DNA of 64,000 nt from Rosettibacter sp037481715 (GCA_037481715.1 JBBFLD010000005.1:1-64000); one strand, 5' to 3'. Positions 9,434 to 19,139 are shown, counted from the stretch's first letter. Translations and numbers: made by a program. Notes: a model not told the origin generated them from the sequence alone.

Positions 9434-10744
9434 ATGATAACTTTCAAGCAAACATGGGGATTTGCACTTTTACTTCTGCTTGCACTGGTATATCTTGGAA
9501 TTTTTTATTTCCAAAGGTATAGAATTCAAAATAATCCTGTAACAGAAATTTATTTTGCAGATAGAATTACGGCTGCTCATCGAGTTTTGATTGAAGAATA
9601 CAACAAATTAATGAAAGGAAAAGTAAAAGTAATTCCGATTGATTTTCCAAATTTTGATTTCAGCACAAATGAAAGAAAAGAAGTTTTAGCAAGGTCATTA
9701 AGAGGAACTGGAGATGGGATTGATATTTTTGCAGTTGATATTATCTGGGTTCAAAGATTTGCAAAATGGTGTGAACCTCTTGACAAATATTTTACTGAAG
9801 AAGAAAAAAATAAAATCCTTCCTTTAGCTTTAGAATCATGTTATTCAAATGGCGAACTTGTTTCTGTTCCGCTAAATCGCGTGCAGGGAGTTTTATACTA
9901 TCGAGAAGATTTGCTCAATAAACTCAAAGATGGAAAAAAGATAATAAATAAAATTCATAACAATATAACCTGGCAGGAATTTATTAGAATAAAAGAAAAT
10001 TCAAGGATCGATTTTCCATTCTATATTTTCCCAGCAGCAGATTATGAAGGATTTATATGCAGTTTTATGGAATTATTATTAAGTCAAAATCCCGATTATT
10101 TCCATCAATATGGTTTTAATCTCGATAGACCAGAAGCAGAAAAATCATTACAAATGCTTGTCGATTTTATTTATAAATATAAACTTACACCTCGTGATGT
10201 AGTAAAATTCACAGAAATACCAAGTTATGCTTATTACATAAAAAATGATGGATTGTTCTTAAGAGGATGGCCCAGTTACGACAAAGATTTTAAAGAAACT
10301 CCTTTCGATTCATCAAAAGAAAAATATTTAAGAAAAGCTCCCCTTCCATATTTTGAAAATGGAAGACCTGCTTCTGTAATTGGCGGATGGAATTTAATGA
10401 TTTCAAAATTTTCGGATAAAAAAGAAGCTGCTATTGATTTTGTAAAATTCTTGTTGAGTGAAAAATCTCAGGAAACATTTTATCGTTTGAGCGGACATTA
10501 TCCTGTAATCAAAAAATTTTATTATGATTCCTCTTTTGTAAAAAAATATCCTGAATTCAGAGAAATTAGAGAACTAATTAAATCCGGAATACACAGACCT
10601 GCTCACGAAGAATATACTCGTTATTCAAAAATCATGTCTTTCTACTTTGAACAAGCATTATTAAAAAAAATAAGCGTGAAGGAAGCTCTGATAAAAGCAA
10701 CTAATTCAATTCAATATGAAAAAAATATAATCAAAGAATATTAA
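9434..10744 (+). CDS. Membrane-tethered sugar-binding protein (SBP family 1-like)
   Basis: A 436-residue periplasmic binding protein of the ABC sugar type. A single hydrophobic helix at about 9-28 lacks a lipobox and a clear cleavage site, so the protein is probably anchored by it. The body carries the two-lobe family-1 signature: ITAAHRVLIEEYNK near the N-terminus, GDGIDIFAVDIIWVQRFAKW, and C-terminal SVIGGWNLMISKFSDKKEAAIDFVKFLLS. No ABC permease or ATPase is encoded nearby. Instead a histidine kinase begins 2 bp after its stop codon, so its likely job is to present bound oligosaccharide to that kinase and not to feed an importer. Confidence 0.85.
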   Translation: MITFKQTWGFALLLLLALVYLGIFYFQRYRIQNNPVTEIYFADRITAAHRVLIEEYNKLMKGKVKVIPIDFPNFDFSTNERKEVLARSLRGTGDGIDIFAVDIIWVQRFAKWCEPLDKYFTEEEKNKILPLALESCYSNGELVSVPLNRVQGVLYYREDLLNKLKDGKKIINKIHNNITWQEFIRIKENSRIDFPFYIFPAADYEGFICSFMELLLSQNPDYFHQYGFNLDRPEAEKSLQMLVDFIYKYKLTPRDVVKFTEIPSYAYYIKNDGLFLRGWPSYDKDFKETPFDSSKEKYLRKAPLPYFENGRPASVIGGWNLMISKFSDKKEAAIDFVKFLLSEKSQETFYRLSGHYPVIKKFYYDSSFVKKYPEFREIRELIKSGIHRPAHEEYTRYSKIMSFYFEQALLKKISVKEALIKATNSIQYEKNIIKEY

Positions 10745-10746
10745 CT

Positions 10747-12252
10747 ATGGTTCGACAGAAAGTTAAAAGCAAATTTTCCAAATATAGATTTGAAATCAAA
10801 CATGTAACTGCATTCCTATTTATTTTGATTTTGTTCCAGATAATTATGGCTCTTGTTCAAAAATCTTCTCTCAATGATTTTCTTGTAGAAACTCAATCGT
10901 GGTATCAAAAATATTCTGCAGAAAGACTTGCAATTGTAACCTCTACAAGCATGGAACTACTCTATGAAAATTTGTTTATGGACAAACCTCAAAATGAATA
11001 CGACGAAAGAAGAATTACTTATTCATTCAATGTAATTTTTAAGCAGCAACTCATTCAAAAAAGCGTGGAGGATATCAGCTTAATCTTAATAAAGAATCAC
11101 AGATTGTATGTAATAGACAGCGGACAAAAACTTTATAAATTCTTGACAAACACACTGCCGCCCTATGAAAGCCAAAAAGATGCACATATCGAAGCAGTAA
11201 ATTTATTTTTATCTGTAAAAGATAAAATGAAAGCTTCCGAAATAATTTACAGCACATTGGAAAATAATAGAACATTCAACATACTTGTGCCTTTTGTGCC
11301 TGATGGCGAATACCTCGGTGTGATGTATATGAAAATTACTCCTGATTTTTCTTTCCTCACAAAAGAAGTAAGAGCAAATTACGATAAAGTTGCTCTAATT
11401 TATACATCGCTTATTTTCATTGGTTTGATAATAATTTTTGTTGTTTCTTCCCAAGCAGTCAAAGAGCGTAACGAAGCTCTTCAAAAATTTTATGAAGAAC
11501 ATCAAGAAAACATTAAAAAACAAATCCGTCTCGAAAAAGAATCTCTCTTTACAAAAAGAATTTATCATACACATCACAAAGCAGAAAAAATAATTGGTTT
11601 TATAAAAGAAGATGTCCGAAAAATGAATGCACCTGGCATCGAAGAACTTAAAAGCAAAGTTATTACTTATTCGAATTTTATTTCAAGAATTATTTATGAT
11701 ATGAAATGGTATGACCAGGATATTAACACAATCATTAATCCAATGTTCAAAACAAATATCAATGAAGTAATTAAATTCATAGTTGAAAATGTTTTTCTTA
11801 GAATATCAAGCAAAAATGAGATGTTCACTTTTAAGCTTGACCTTGACGATAAACTTCCGCTTGTAAATGTAAATGAATTTGTAATCTGGGAAATTCTTGA
11901 ACCATTAATTCAAAACAGCATCGACCATGGCAATAAAAGAATGATTACAATAAAAATTTCTACCAAGTATGATGCTATTGAAAATCTATCTTACATAATT
12001 ATTGAAGATGACGGTGTGGGAATAAAAGAAGAACTTCTTGAAATTAGTGATAATGGAATAAAAAGAATATTTTTAGAAAATGAATCCACAAAAAAAGTTG
12101 AAGGTGCTAACTCTGGATATGGATGCTACATTGCATATCAAATGGCAGTTGAAAAATGCGGCTGGGATATTGATGCATTTAATCTTAAAGAAGGTGGATG
12201 CAGATTTATATTAACAATAAAAAATTATGGTGAGCACTATGAGCAAGAATGA
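10747..12252 (+). CDS. Membrane histidine kinase paired with the binding protein
   Basis: A 501-residue sensor kinase. It has a transmembrane helix at about 21-37, a periplasmic domain of about 175 residues, and a second helix at about 215-235. A charged coiled-coil (238-270) leads to a poorly conserved dimerisation segment with His274, His276 and His277 in YHTHHK as candidate phospho-acceptors. A HATPase domain follows, with N-box LIQNSIDHG (Asn390), DDGVG (421-425) and SGYG (457-460). The H-box does not match the usual HE-x-x-P pattern. It lies between a binding protein and an NtrC-type regulator, with a short overlap into the latter. It probably reads the loaded binding protein and phosphorylates the regulator. 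Confidence 0.82.
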   Translation: MVRQKVKSKFSKYRFEIKHVTAFLFILILFQIIMALVQKSSLNDFLVETQSWYQKYSAERLAIVTSTSMELLYENLFMDKPQNEYDERRITYSFNVIFKQQLIQKSVEDISLILIKNHRLYVIDSGQKLYKFLTNTLPPYESQKDAHIEAVNLFLSVKDKMKASEIIYSTLENNRTFNILVPFVPDGEYLGVMYMKITPDFSFLTKEVRANYDKVALIYTSLIFIGLIIIFVVSSQAVKERNEALQKFYEEHQENIKKQIRLEKESLFTKRIYHTHHKAEKIIGFIKEDVRKMNAPGIEELKSKVITYSNFISRIIYDMKWYDQDINTIINPMFKTNINEVIKFIVENVFLRISSKNEMFTFKLDLDDKLPLVNVNEFVIWEILEPLIQNSIDHGNKRMITIKISTKYDAIENLSYIIIEDDGVGIKEELLEISDNGIKRIFLENESTKKVEGANSGYGCYIAYQMAVEKCGWDIDAFNLKEGGCRFILTIKNYGEHYEQE

Positions 12253-13696
12253 ACAAATTAATGTATTGTTAGTTGAAGATGAAGATTTTGATGTTAAGAG
12301 AGTAAAAAATACTCTCAACTATTACAATTCCATGGTTAAACTGCTCGATGTTGTTTCAAATGGACTGGCAGCTCTTCAGCTTATAAAAGAAAACCCGGAT
12401 AAATATGATGTCGTTATTATGGATTATCAAATATCCGGTGGACTTAAAGGCGAAGAACTTATTTCCAAAATAAAAGATTGTGACCCGCTCATTCAAATTA
12501 TTGTAATCACAAAGATGACCATTAACATTACCAACTATGATTTTGCTAATAAACTTTTGCGAGCAGGAGCATTCTGGTACTGTACAAAATATCCTGGTAA
12601 TATCGAAGAATATATTTATCAACCTACAGATTTTATACTTAGCATTTTCAATGCTTATGAAAAGAAAAAATTAGAAAAACAAAAACTTAAATCCGATAAA
12701 CGACTCAAACAAAGCATAGAAAAATTGCTTGAATCAAAAAAGATTATCGGTGAATCAAAACCAATGCTGCAGCTAAAAGAAAATATTGAAAAGTATGCAA
12801 AGAGTGATGTAAATATTTTAATTAATGGACCTTCAGGAACCGGAAAAGAATTAGTTGCTTGGAACATTCATCTTAAAAGCAAAAGAAAATATGAAAACTT
12901 TATTCCTATAAACTGTGGAAGTATTCCATCAGAATTAATCGAAAGTGAATTGTTTGGTTTTGAAAAAGGTTCATTTACAGGAGCCAATGGAAGTAAAGCC
13001 GGACTTTTTGAAATAGCAAACAACGGAACAATTTTTCTTGATGAAGTAGCAGAACTCCCGCCTTCAGCTCAGGTAAAATTGCTTAGAGTAATTCAAGACG
13101 GGGAAATTGAAAAAATTGGAAGAACGGAAAAAATTTCTGTAAATGTTCGAATAATTGCAGCAACAAATAAAAATCTTGCAAACGAAGTAAACAACAACCG
13201 ATTTAGAGAAGATTTGTATTATCGACTTAATGTAGTTCCTATTGATATAGTTCCGCTTAAAGACAGAGGAGATGATATTATACTTCTATTCGACTACTTC
13301 CTTGAATATTTCAGCAATGATATGGGAATTCCAAAACCCACCTATGATGAGAAAGCAAAAGAAATCTTATTAAATTACAAATGGCCTGGAAATGTAAGAG
13401 AATTAAGAAATGTTGTTCAGAGATTAATATTAAATTGCACTGGCGGCGTTATTACTGCAAAGGACATCAGCAATCCTTTAATTCTTGGAAGTCAAATAAT
13501 TGCTAAAGAAGAAACTAACTTTGAAGATATTTATAATGGACAGGTATTGCCTCTTAAAGAAGTTGAAAAACTATTTCGCATAAAATATTTCAAGTATGTC
13601 AGAAGCATTTCAAGTTCTGATTCTGCTGCTGCAGAACGGCTTGGTTTAGCTCCATCAAACTTCTATAGAATGTGTAAAGAATTAGGTCTTAAATAA
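12239..13696 (+). CDS. NtrC-family sigma-54-dependent response regulator
   Basis: A three-domain activator of about 485 residues. I prefer the start at 12239, because GGTGAG just upstream can serve as ribosome-binding site; an in-frame ATG lies at 12227. Either start overlaps the kinase gene. The receiver domain (1-130) has the phospho-acceptor Asp62 in VVIMDYQ. The AAA+ domain has Walker A GPSGTGKE (197-204), the sigma-54 contact loop GSFTGA (244-249), Walker B IFLDEVAE, and the WPGNVREL motif. A Fis-type helix-turn-helix closes the protein (AAERLGLAPSNFYR). It should activate sigma-54 promoters, most simply those of the surrounding hydrolase genes, although I found no clear -24/-12 site. 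Confidence 0.92.
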   Translation: MSKNEQINVLLVEDEDFDVKRVKNTLNYYNSMVKLLDVVSNGLAALQLIKENPDKYDVVIMDYQISGGLKGEELISKIKDCDPLIQIIVITKMTINITNYDFANKLLRAGAFWYCTKYPGNIEEYIYQPTDFILSIFNAYEKKKLEKQKLKSDKRLKQSIEKLLESKKIIGESKPMLQLKENIEKYAKSDVNILINGPSGTGKELVAWNIHLKSKRKYENFIPINCGSIPSELIESELFGFEKGSFTGANGSKAGLFEIANNGTIFLDEVAELPPSAQVKLLRVIQDGEIEKIGRTEKISVNVRIIAATNKNLANEVNNNRFREDLYYRLNVVPIDIVPLKDRGDDIILLFDYFLEYFSNDMGIPKPTYDEKAKEILLNYKWPGNVRELRNVVQRLILNCTGGVITAKDISNPLILGSQIIAKEETNFEDIYNGQVLPLKEVEKLFRIKYFKYVRSISSSDSAAAERLGLAPSNFYRMCKELGLK

Positions 13697-13791
13697 TGCT
13701 GATTTTATTCAATTTGTCATACTCAACAAATTGTAAACGAGATTGAACTTCATCAGTATTACAAAATTATTTTAAAATAAATAGAGGCACT

Positions 13792-15147
13792 ATGAAAAAA
13801 ATTTACTTGTTGCTTATTGGAATTTTATTTTTAACAGAAGGTTGTGCATCAACAGTTGTAAAGGATACTTCTGACTTCATTAAAGTAAGAGGAACTCAAT
13901 TCGATCTAAATGGAAAACCATATTACTTTGTAGGCACAAATTTTTGGTATGGATGTTATCTCGGGTCGCCCGGGGCAACAGGGGATAGAGAAAGACTTAA
14001 AAGAGAACTTGATATATTAAAAGAAAACGGAATTACAAATCTTCGAGTATTAGCGGCATCAGAAAAATCATACATTAAAACATCTCTTGATCCTGCAATT
14101 CAACCTGAACCAGGAATTATTGATGAAGTTTTGCTTGAAGGCTTGGATTATCTTTTGTATGAAATGAAAAAAAGAAATATGCATGCAGTAGTTTTCTTAA
14201 ATAATTATTGGGAATGGTCCGGTGGTTTTGTTGTTTATAATAAATGGTATGGTTCCGGCAGAGAGGTAGACCCAAATAGCTCAAATTATACTTGGCCCGA
14301 CTTTATGAACTATTCTGCCGAATTTTATAGAAACGAAAAAGCAAATGAACATTTTCGAGAATACATCAAAAAAATAATAACTCGAAAAAATAAATTTACC
14401 AATCAATTTTATTTTGAAGACCCAACCATAATGGCATGGCAGTTAGCTAATGAACCGAGACCGGGCTGGGGCGATGCCGCTCTTCCTTATCTTGATTATT
14501 TTTATAAATGGATTGATGAAACAGCTGCATTTATTCATTCGATTGACCCAAATCATCTTGTTACTACTGGTAACGAAGGTTTAAGAGGAAGTCTTGACTC
14601 GGAAGAAATTTATTTAAAAGCACATCAAAGCAAAAATATTGATTATATGACATTTCATCTTTGGCCCAAAAACTGGGGATGGTTCGATGCAAAAAGAATT
14701 GATGAAACTCTTCCTTCCACTATTCAAAAAGCAGTTAATTATATCAATCAGCATTTAATTTATGCCAGACAATTAAATAAACCAATAACACTGGAAGAAT
14801 TTGGATTATCACGTGATTATGAAATATGTTCACCTGGAACTCCAACAACTGCAAGAGATAAATATTACAAAATTATTTTTGATGTTGTTTATGACAGTGC
14901 AGCTGCTGGAGCACCAATTGCAGGCACAAACTTCTGGTCGTGGGGTGGAGTTGGCAGAGGCAAAAATAAGGATAATGTCTGGCGTGTTGGTGACCCATTT
15001 GTAGGCGACCCACCGCAAGAACCTCAAGGATTTAATTCAATTTATGATACTGACTTATCTACTCTTTCAATAATTAAAGAACACTCTGAGAAAATGAATT
15101 CTTTGATTGAAAAAGGATTTAATCAAAAATTATTTTCAGAAAAATAA
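13792..15147 (+). CDS. GH5 mannan endo-1,4-beta-mannosidase lipoprotein (GH5_7-like)
   Basis: A surface or periplasmic endo-beta-mannanase. A signal peptide ends in the lipobox-like LTEGC, with the lipidated residue Cys18. The TIM-barrel shows features of subfamily GH5_7: FDLNGKPYYFVGTNFWYG at strand 1, NLRVLAASE, YWEWSGGFV, AWQLANEPRPG with acid/base Glu221, TFHLWP, and LEEFGLSRD with nucleophile Glu336. Its 451 residues fit a single-domain fungal/bacterial mannanase. It follows the regulator gene by 95 bp and precedes the GH26 gene by 14 bp, so the two mannanases are probably one transcript. This is the strongest substrate assignment in the locus. Confidence 0.9.
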   Translation: MKKIYLLLIGILFLTEGCASTVVKDTSDFIKVRGTQFDLNGKPYYFVGTNFWYGCYLGSPGATGDRERLKRELDILKENGITNLRVLAASEKSYIKTSLDPAIQPEPGIIDEVLLEGLDYLLYEMKKRNMHAVVFLNNYWEWSGGFVVYNKWYGSGREVDPNSSNYTWPDFMNYSAEFYRNEKANEHFREYIKKIITRKNKFTNQFYFEDPTIMAWQLANEPRPGWGDAALPYLDYFYKWIDETAAFIHSIDPNHLVTTGNEGLRGSLDSEEIYLKAHQSKNIDYMTFHLWPKNWGWFDAKRIDETLPSTIQKAVNYINQHLIYARQLNKPITLEEFGLSRDYEICSPGTPTTARDKYYKIIFDVVYDSAAAGAPIAGTNFWSWGGVGRGKNKDNVWRVGDPFVGDPPQEPQGFNSIYDTDLSTLSIIKEHSEKMNSLIEKGFNQKLFSEK

Positions 15148-15161
15148 TACGGAATTTTGTT

Positions 15162-16370
15162 ATGAGATTAATACCGCCTTTATTCTTTTTAATTACTGTA
15201 TTAATTACTTCCTGCATACCTGAGTATAACAGTATTGAATTTCAAAAAAAGTTGAATGTAAAATTATCAGATTCTACTGCAAGCAAAGAAACTGTCCTTC
15301 TATTTCATAATCTCAAAAAAATTTCTGAAGACAAAATCATTTTTGGTCATCACGATGATACTGCTTACGGTGTTGGATGGTTCGGCAAAGATAGTTCTGA
15401 TGTTAAGAGCGTCGTTTTTTCTTATCCTGGTTTGTACGGCTGGGATTTCAGTCACATTACATCAAACAACAACTCACCAATAAAAAAATATCTTCAAAAA
15501 CTTGTGACTGACGCTTACATACGAGGAGGAATTAATACTTTCTGCTGGCATTATAATAATCCAGTTACTGATAAACTATTTTACGATACAACAATAGCTG
15601 TCAACAAAATTTTGCCGGGAGGTGGCTTTTATCTGAAGTATCTCAGAGCACTCGATTCAATAGCTGATTTCGCTAATAGTCTTAAAGATACAACGGGTAA
15701 ATCAATACCAATTATTTTCAGACCATTTCATGAATTTGATGGCAGTTGGTTCTGGTGGGGTAAAAATTTTTGTACAAAAGAAGAATTCATCCAACTCTGG
15801 AGAACTACTGTAACCTATTTGCGCGATAAGAAAGGTGTTAAAAATTTTCTTTATGCTTATTCGCCCGATAGAAATTTCTATTCAGAAGAAGAATATCTTG
15901 AAAGATATCCGGGTGATGAATATGTAGATATTCTTGGAATGGATAATTATTATGATTTTGTTCCAGATGGAGATGGACTTGATTGGGTTATCAAGAAATT
16001 AAAAATTGTTACAAGGATAGCACAAAAGAAAAATAAAATTGCTGCTTTTACAGAAACAGGTCTCGAAGGAATTGTCAACGATAAATGGTGGACAGAAAAA
16101 TTACTCAAAGCACTAAATGATGATTCAATAAAAGTTGCTTATGTGATGGTTTGGCGTAATGCAAACGAAAAACATCATTATGCGCCATATAAAGGTCATC
16201 CAAGTGCAGAAAATTTTGTTGAATTTGTATTCAGTCCAAAAATTTTGCTTGAGAAACACCTGCCCAAAATTTATGATGAAATTGTTGATGACAATACACT
16301 TAAACATATTGACAGAAAAAAATCATTCGACATTATTAAAACACTTGGTCTTTATCCAAAAATATTTTGA
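15162..16370 (+). CDS. GH26 endo-beta-mannanase lipoprotein
   Basis: A 402-residue GH26 enzyme that cleaves beta-1,4-mannan with retention. Signal peptide ending LITSC gives lipidated Cys18. Diagnostic segments are KIIFGHHDDTAYG at the first strand, YGWDFSH, the RPFHEFDGSWFWWG motif with acid/base Glu191, and AAFTETGLEG with nucleophile Glu298. There is no extra binding module. Together with the GH5_7 gene just upstream it gives the pair of mannanase families seen in many mannan utilisation loci. Termination probably occurs in the convergent gap that follows. Confidence 0.92.
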   Translation: MRLIPPLFFLITVLITSCIPEYNSIEFQKKLNVKLSDSTASKETVLLFHNLKKISEDKIIFGHHDDTAYGVGWFGKDSSDVKSVVFSYPGLYGWDFSHITSNNNSPIKKYLQKLVTDAYIRGGINTFCWHYNNPVTDKLFYDTTIAVNKILPGGGFYLKYLRALDSIADFANSLKDTTGKSIPIIFRPFHEFDGSWFWWGKNFCTKEEFIQLWRTTVTYLRDKKGVKNFLYAYSPDRNFYSEEEYLERYPGDEYVDILGMDNYYDFVPDGDGLDWVIKKLKIVTRIAQKKNKIAAFTETGLEGIVNDKWWTEKLLKALNDDSIKVAYVMVWRNANEKHHYAPYKGHPSAENFVEFVFSPKILLEKHLPKIYDEIVDDNTLKHIDRKKSFDIIKTLGLYPKIF

Positions 16371-16418
16371 TAGATTATTTAATTGTAATTGAACAAAACA
16401 GAAATGACCATGTTATCC

Positions 16419-16484
16419 ATTCTTGGAAGAAGAATCTGAAATTAATTAATTATTACAAAGAGATTCTTCGCTTAGTTTAGAATG
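16419..16484. repeat. Imperfect inverted repeat in convergent gap
   Basis: The arms share CATTCT and AGAATCT blocks: CATTCTTGGAAGAAGAATCT on the left, and the complement of an AGATTCTTCGCTTAG-type sequence on the right. An AT-rich spacer separates them and a T-rich stretch follows at 16491-16500. It lies between the GH26 gene (+) and the M1 peptidase gene (-). It could form a terminator-like structure for the + strand, or be a relic of the common AGATTCTTCGCTT intergenic repeat. Confidence 0.4.
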
Positions 16485-16556
16485 ACTGTGTTATTTTTTT
16501 CTTTCATGTCTATCTTAATCTGCAAGTGGTGGGCAAGTATCTAAATAATTTAATTA

Positions 16557-18545
16557 TTATTTAAGCAGCACCATTTTTTTTGTTTCGGCAGAGAATTTTG
16601 TGTGAATTGTATAGTAATAAATTCCACTCGATAAATTCTTATTATCTTCAGGAAAATTTATTTGATAAAAACCTGCAGCTTGGAAATTTTTGATTATAGT
16701 CGAAATTTCATTTCCCATGACATCATAAATTTTTAATATCACAAATGAATCATCCGGCAAATAGTAACTTATTATTGTAGATGTGTTAAATGGATTCGGA
16801 TAATTTTGATATAAAGTAAATTCTCGCGGGACCTCATCTCTTACAGAAGTAGTGCTCGAATTAATTATATCTTTCAGAATCCAATTTTCAGGGTCAAGTT
16901 CAACTTTAATGGGTTCTCCTTCAACTTCAAGCTGCCATGTCTGTGTTTGTGAATCATTGAATAAGATAAATGTATTGATTCGATTTGTTGTTGTAACTCT
17001 AAATTGAATCGGCATCGAAAAGAACTGAGGGTTTGAATTTTGTTTTTGTGTAAGTGTAAGATTCAAAATAAATTTATTATTGATTGATTTTTTATAATTC
17101 CATGTAAATGAATATTTAGGATAGCCTTCGCCATAAATCCATTCATCAAAGAAATATTTTAAATTTAGATTCGAAACTCTTTCTGCAATTCTTTGAAAAT
17201 CTTCTGTAGTTGCAACAGAATAAGCTAAATCTGGTTCTGATAAATATTCTTTCAGCACTTGAAAAAATTTTTCATCACCAAGAATTCCTCTAAGCATATG
17301 AAGAACAGCGGCTCCTTTGCTGTAAGAACGATTGTAATTAAAAATTTCTGAAACATTGTTAATATCTTGAACATAAATTGAACCTGATGCATTCTTAGCA
17401 GAATTCATCATCGTATTAATTCTGTTGTTGAAGATTTCCTTGCCATATTTTTCTTCATAATAAATATTCGTAGCATAAGTTGCAAAGCCTTCATTAAGCC
17501 AGATATGATGCCAGTCCTTGCATGTTATTTTATCACCAAACCATTGATGAGCAAGTTCATGAGCAATAATATCTTCATAAAATGCACCAATTGAGGTGCA
17601 AGTTTGATGTTCCATTCCACCGCTGAATCCGCATTCTGCATGTCCATATTTTTCTTTCAGAAAAGGATATTCACCAAATTTCTTTGAAAAGATTTTTAGC
17701 ATATCAACCGTTAAATCAAGATTGCTTTTATAATCAGAAAAATTTTGAGGATAGATATAATGTTCTACAGGCAAGAATTTGCCGGTTTCGTATTCAAAAG
17801 GAGTTTCATATTTGAAATAATTTGACATTGCCAATGAAATTAAATAATTGGCAATTGGATAACTATTTTTCCACTTATAAGTTTTTGTGCCGTCATTGTT
17901 GTTAACAACATTTATTAACTTTCCATTAGAAACTGAAACAAAAAATGAATCTGCAGTAATCCATACTTCAGAAGAATCTGCTTTGTCTGATGGTGTATCT
18001 TTGCAGGGGAACCAATCTTTGGCACCATAAGGCTGGCTTAATGTCCACACAACAGGATTATCAATTTTTGTTTTTGAAAAAACAAAACTTCCGCCAATAC
18101 CGCCGCTTGTGTTAGGATTACCCTGGTAATAAACATCAATCGTTAATTCTTCTCCGAATAAGTAATTTTTATCTAAATATATGATAAGATGATTATCAGA
18201 TGTCTGATTAAAACTCAATCTGGTTTTGCTTGATACTATCGAATCAATTTTGAAACCTTTATAAAAATCTAAGTTAACAGAGCTGAGATATTCTTTGGTT
18301 GGTCTTAATTTTATAGTTGCAATCCCTTTTAGGAATTTTGAGTTATAATTCACAAACAAATTTAGTTTGTAATATGTAACATCAATATTTGTATCCCCAT
18401 CATAATGAATTTTGAAAAGAGAGCTGGTTTTTTGATGATAATTAATTTTTCCTTTTGAACAATATTCAGCATCGATTTGAGCTAATAAATTTATATCCAG
18501 AAAAAAACATAAAATTATTATGAAGATTTTTTTGATTTCACGCAT
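16557..18545 (-). CDS. Secreted M1 family metallopeptidase with type IX sorting domain
   Basis: A 662-residue zinc aminopeptidase-like enzyme. After the signal peptide (about 1-22) come the M1 N-terminal beta domain and then the catalytic domain. It has exopeptidase loop GGMEH (309-313, a variant of GAMEN), zinc motif HELAH at 329-333 and the third ligand Glu352 in WLNEGFATY. The last roughly 85 residues form the type IX sorting module (YQNYPNPFN motif, SGIYYYTIH, end LLK), so the protein should cross the outer membrane and be anchored or released. It is about 200 residues shorter than full aminopeptidase N because the C-terminal helical domain is missing. The change of Asn to His in GAMEN may alter substrate preference. 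Confidence 0.9.
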   Translation of the reverse strand: MREIKKIFIIILCFFLDINLLAQIDAEYCSKGKINYHQKTSSLFKIHYDGDTNIDVTYYKLNLFVNYNSKFLKGIATIKLRPTKEYLSSVNLDFYKGFKIDSIVSSKTRLSFNQTSDNHLIIYLDKNYLFGEELTIDVYYQGNPNTSGGIGGSFVFSKTKIDNPVVWTLSQPYGAKDWFPCKDTPSDKADSSEVWITADSFFVSVSNGKLINVVNNNDGTKTYKWKNSYPIANYLISLAMSNYFKYETPFEYETGKFLPVEHYIYPQNFSDYKSNLDLTVDMLKIFSKKFGEYPFLKEKYGHAECGFSGGMEHQTCTSIGAFYEDIIAHELAHQWFGDKITCKDWHHIWLNEGFATYATNIYYEEKYGKEIFNNRINTMMNSAKNASGSIYVQDINNVSEIFNYNRSYSKGAAVLHMLRGILGDEKFFQVLKEYLSEPDLAYSVATTEDFQRIAERVSNLNLKYFFDEWIYGEGYPKYSFTWNYKKSINNKFILNLTLTQKQNSNPQFFSMPIQFRVTTTNRINTFILFNDSQTQTWQLEVEGEPIKVELDPENWILKDIINSSTTSVRDEVPREFTLYQNYPNPFNTSTIISYYLPDDSFVILKIYDVMGNEISTIIKNFQAAGFYQINFPEDNKNLSSGIYYYTIHTKFSAETKKMVLLK

Positions 18546-18607
18546 GATGACTAATTAAGAATTTTTACAAAGAAGAAAAACATGAACATTGCCCTGAAAT
18601 AAAAAAT

Positions 18608-19015
18608 TTATTTTGGCAATTCACATAATTGAGTTAAAACACCATGAGTAGATTTTGGATGAAGAAATGCATAGCGGTAACCTTCTGGGCTTAATTTAGG
18701 TTCTGTATCAATTAACTGAACTCCTTTCGAAGCAGCTTCTTTCAGTGCTTCGACTAAGTTTGTTACAGCAAAAGAAATATGATGAATACCTTCACCTTTA
18801 TTTTCTATAAATCTTCCAATTGGTCCATAAGGTTCAGTTGATTCTACTAAATAAATTCTTGTTTGACCAATTGTGAAATAAGCAGTTCTTGTTTTTTGTG
18901 TTCTTGATTCTTCAATCGAATCGCATTTAAGACCAAGAACATTCTGATAATATTTAATTTTTTCATCTAAATTTTTCACTGCAATGGCTATATGTTCGAT
19001 GTGTGTAATTTCCAT
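18608..19015 (-). CDS. mce: Methylmalonyl-CoA epimerase
   Basis: A 135-residue VOC-fold enzyme that interconverts (2R)- and (2S)-methylmalonyl-CoA in the propionyl-CoA/succinyl-CoA pathway. The two beta-alpha-beta repeats are clear: HIEHIAIAVKNLDEKIKYY at the start with a metal-ligand His, and GIHHISFAVTNLVEAL in the second half, ending with GVLTQLCEL that supplies the last ligand Glu. Length matches the family. It stands alone here, with no mutase or carboxylase beside it. Another VOC-fold protein in the window (47434-47862) is much more divergent. Confidence 0.9.
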   Translation of the reverse strand: MEITHIEHIAIAVKNLDEKIKYYQNVLGLKCDSIEESRTQKTRTAYFTIGQTRIYLVESTEPYGPIGRFIENKGEGIHHISFAVTNLVEALKEAASKGVQLIDTEPKLSPEGYRYAFLHPKSTHGVLTQLCELPK

Positions 19016-19107
19016 TATATTAACTCCGTTTTTGGTTAAGTCAATTTACAAATAGTAATGGATTAACAAAAGGGAAATATTGAAGGATTTGAATAATTGA
19101 TAAAAAA

Positions 19108-19139
19108 CTGATGGCACAAATGTTATTTTGTGCCATCAG
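19108..19139 (-). terminator. Intrinsic terminator for the beta-barrel gene
   Basis: Perfect 13-bp inverted repeat (CTGATGGCACAAA and its complement) around a 6-nt loop TGTTAT. Read on the - strand it is followed by a run of six Ts, the form of a rho-independent terminator, 27 bp after the stop of the gene at 19167-19727. Confidence 0.88.

Noticed and set aside
9434..10744. Component of an ABC sugar importer
   Set aside because: No permease or ATPase gene is adjacent and the protein keeps an uncleaved anchor, so sensing is the better reading.
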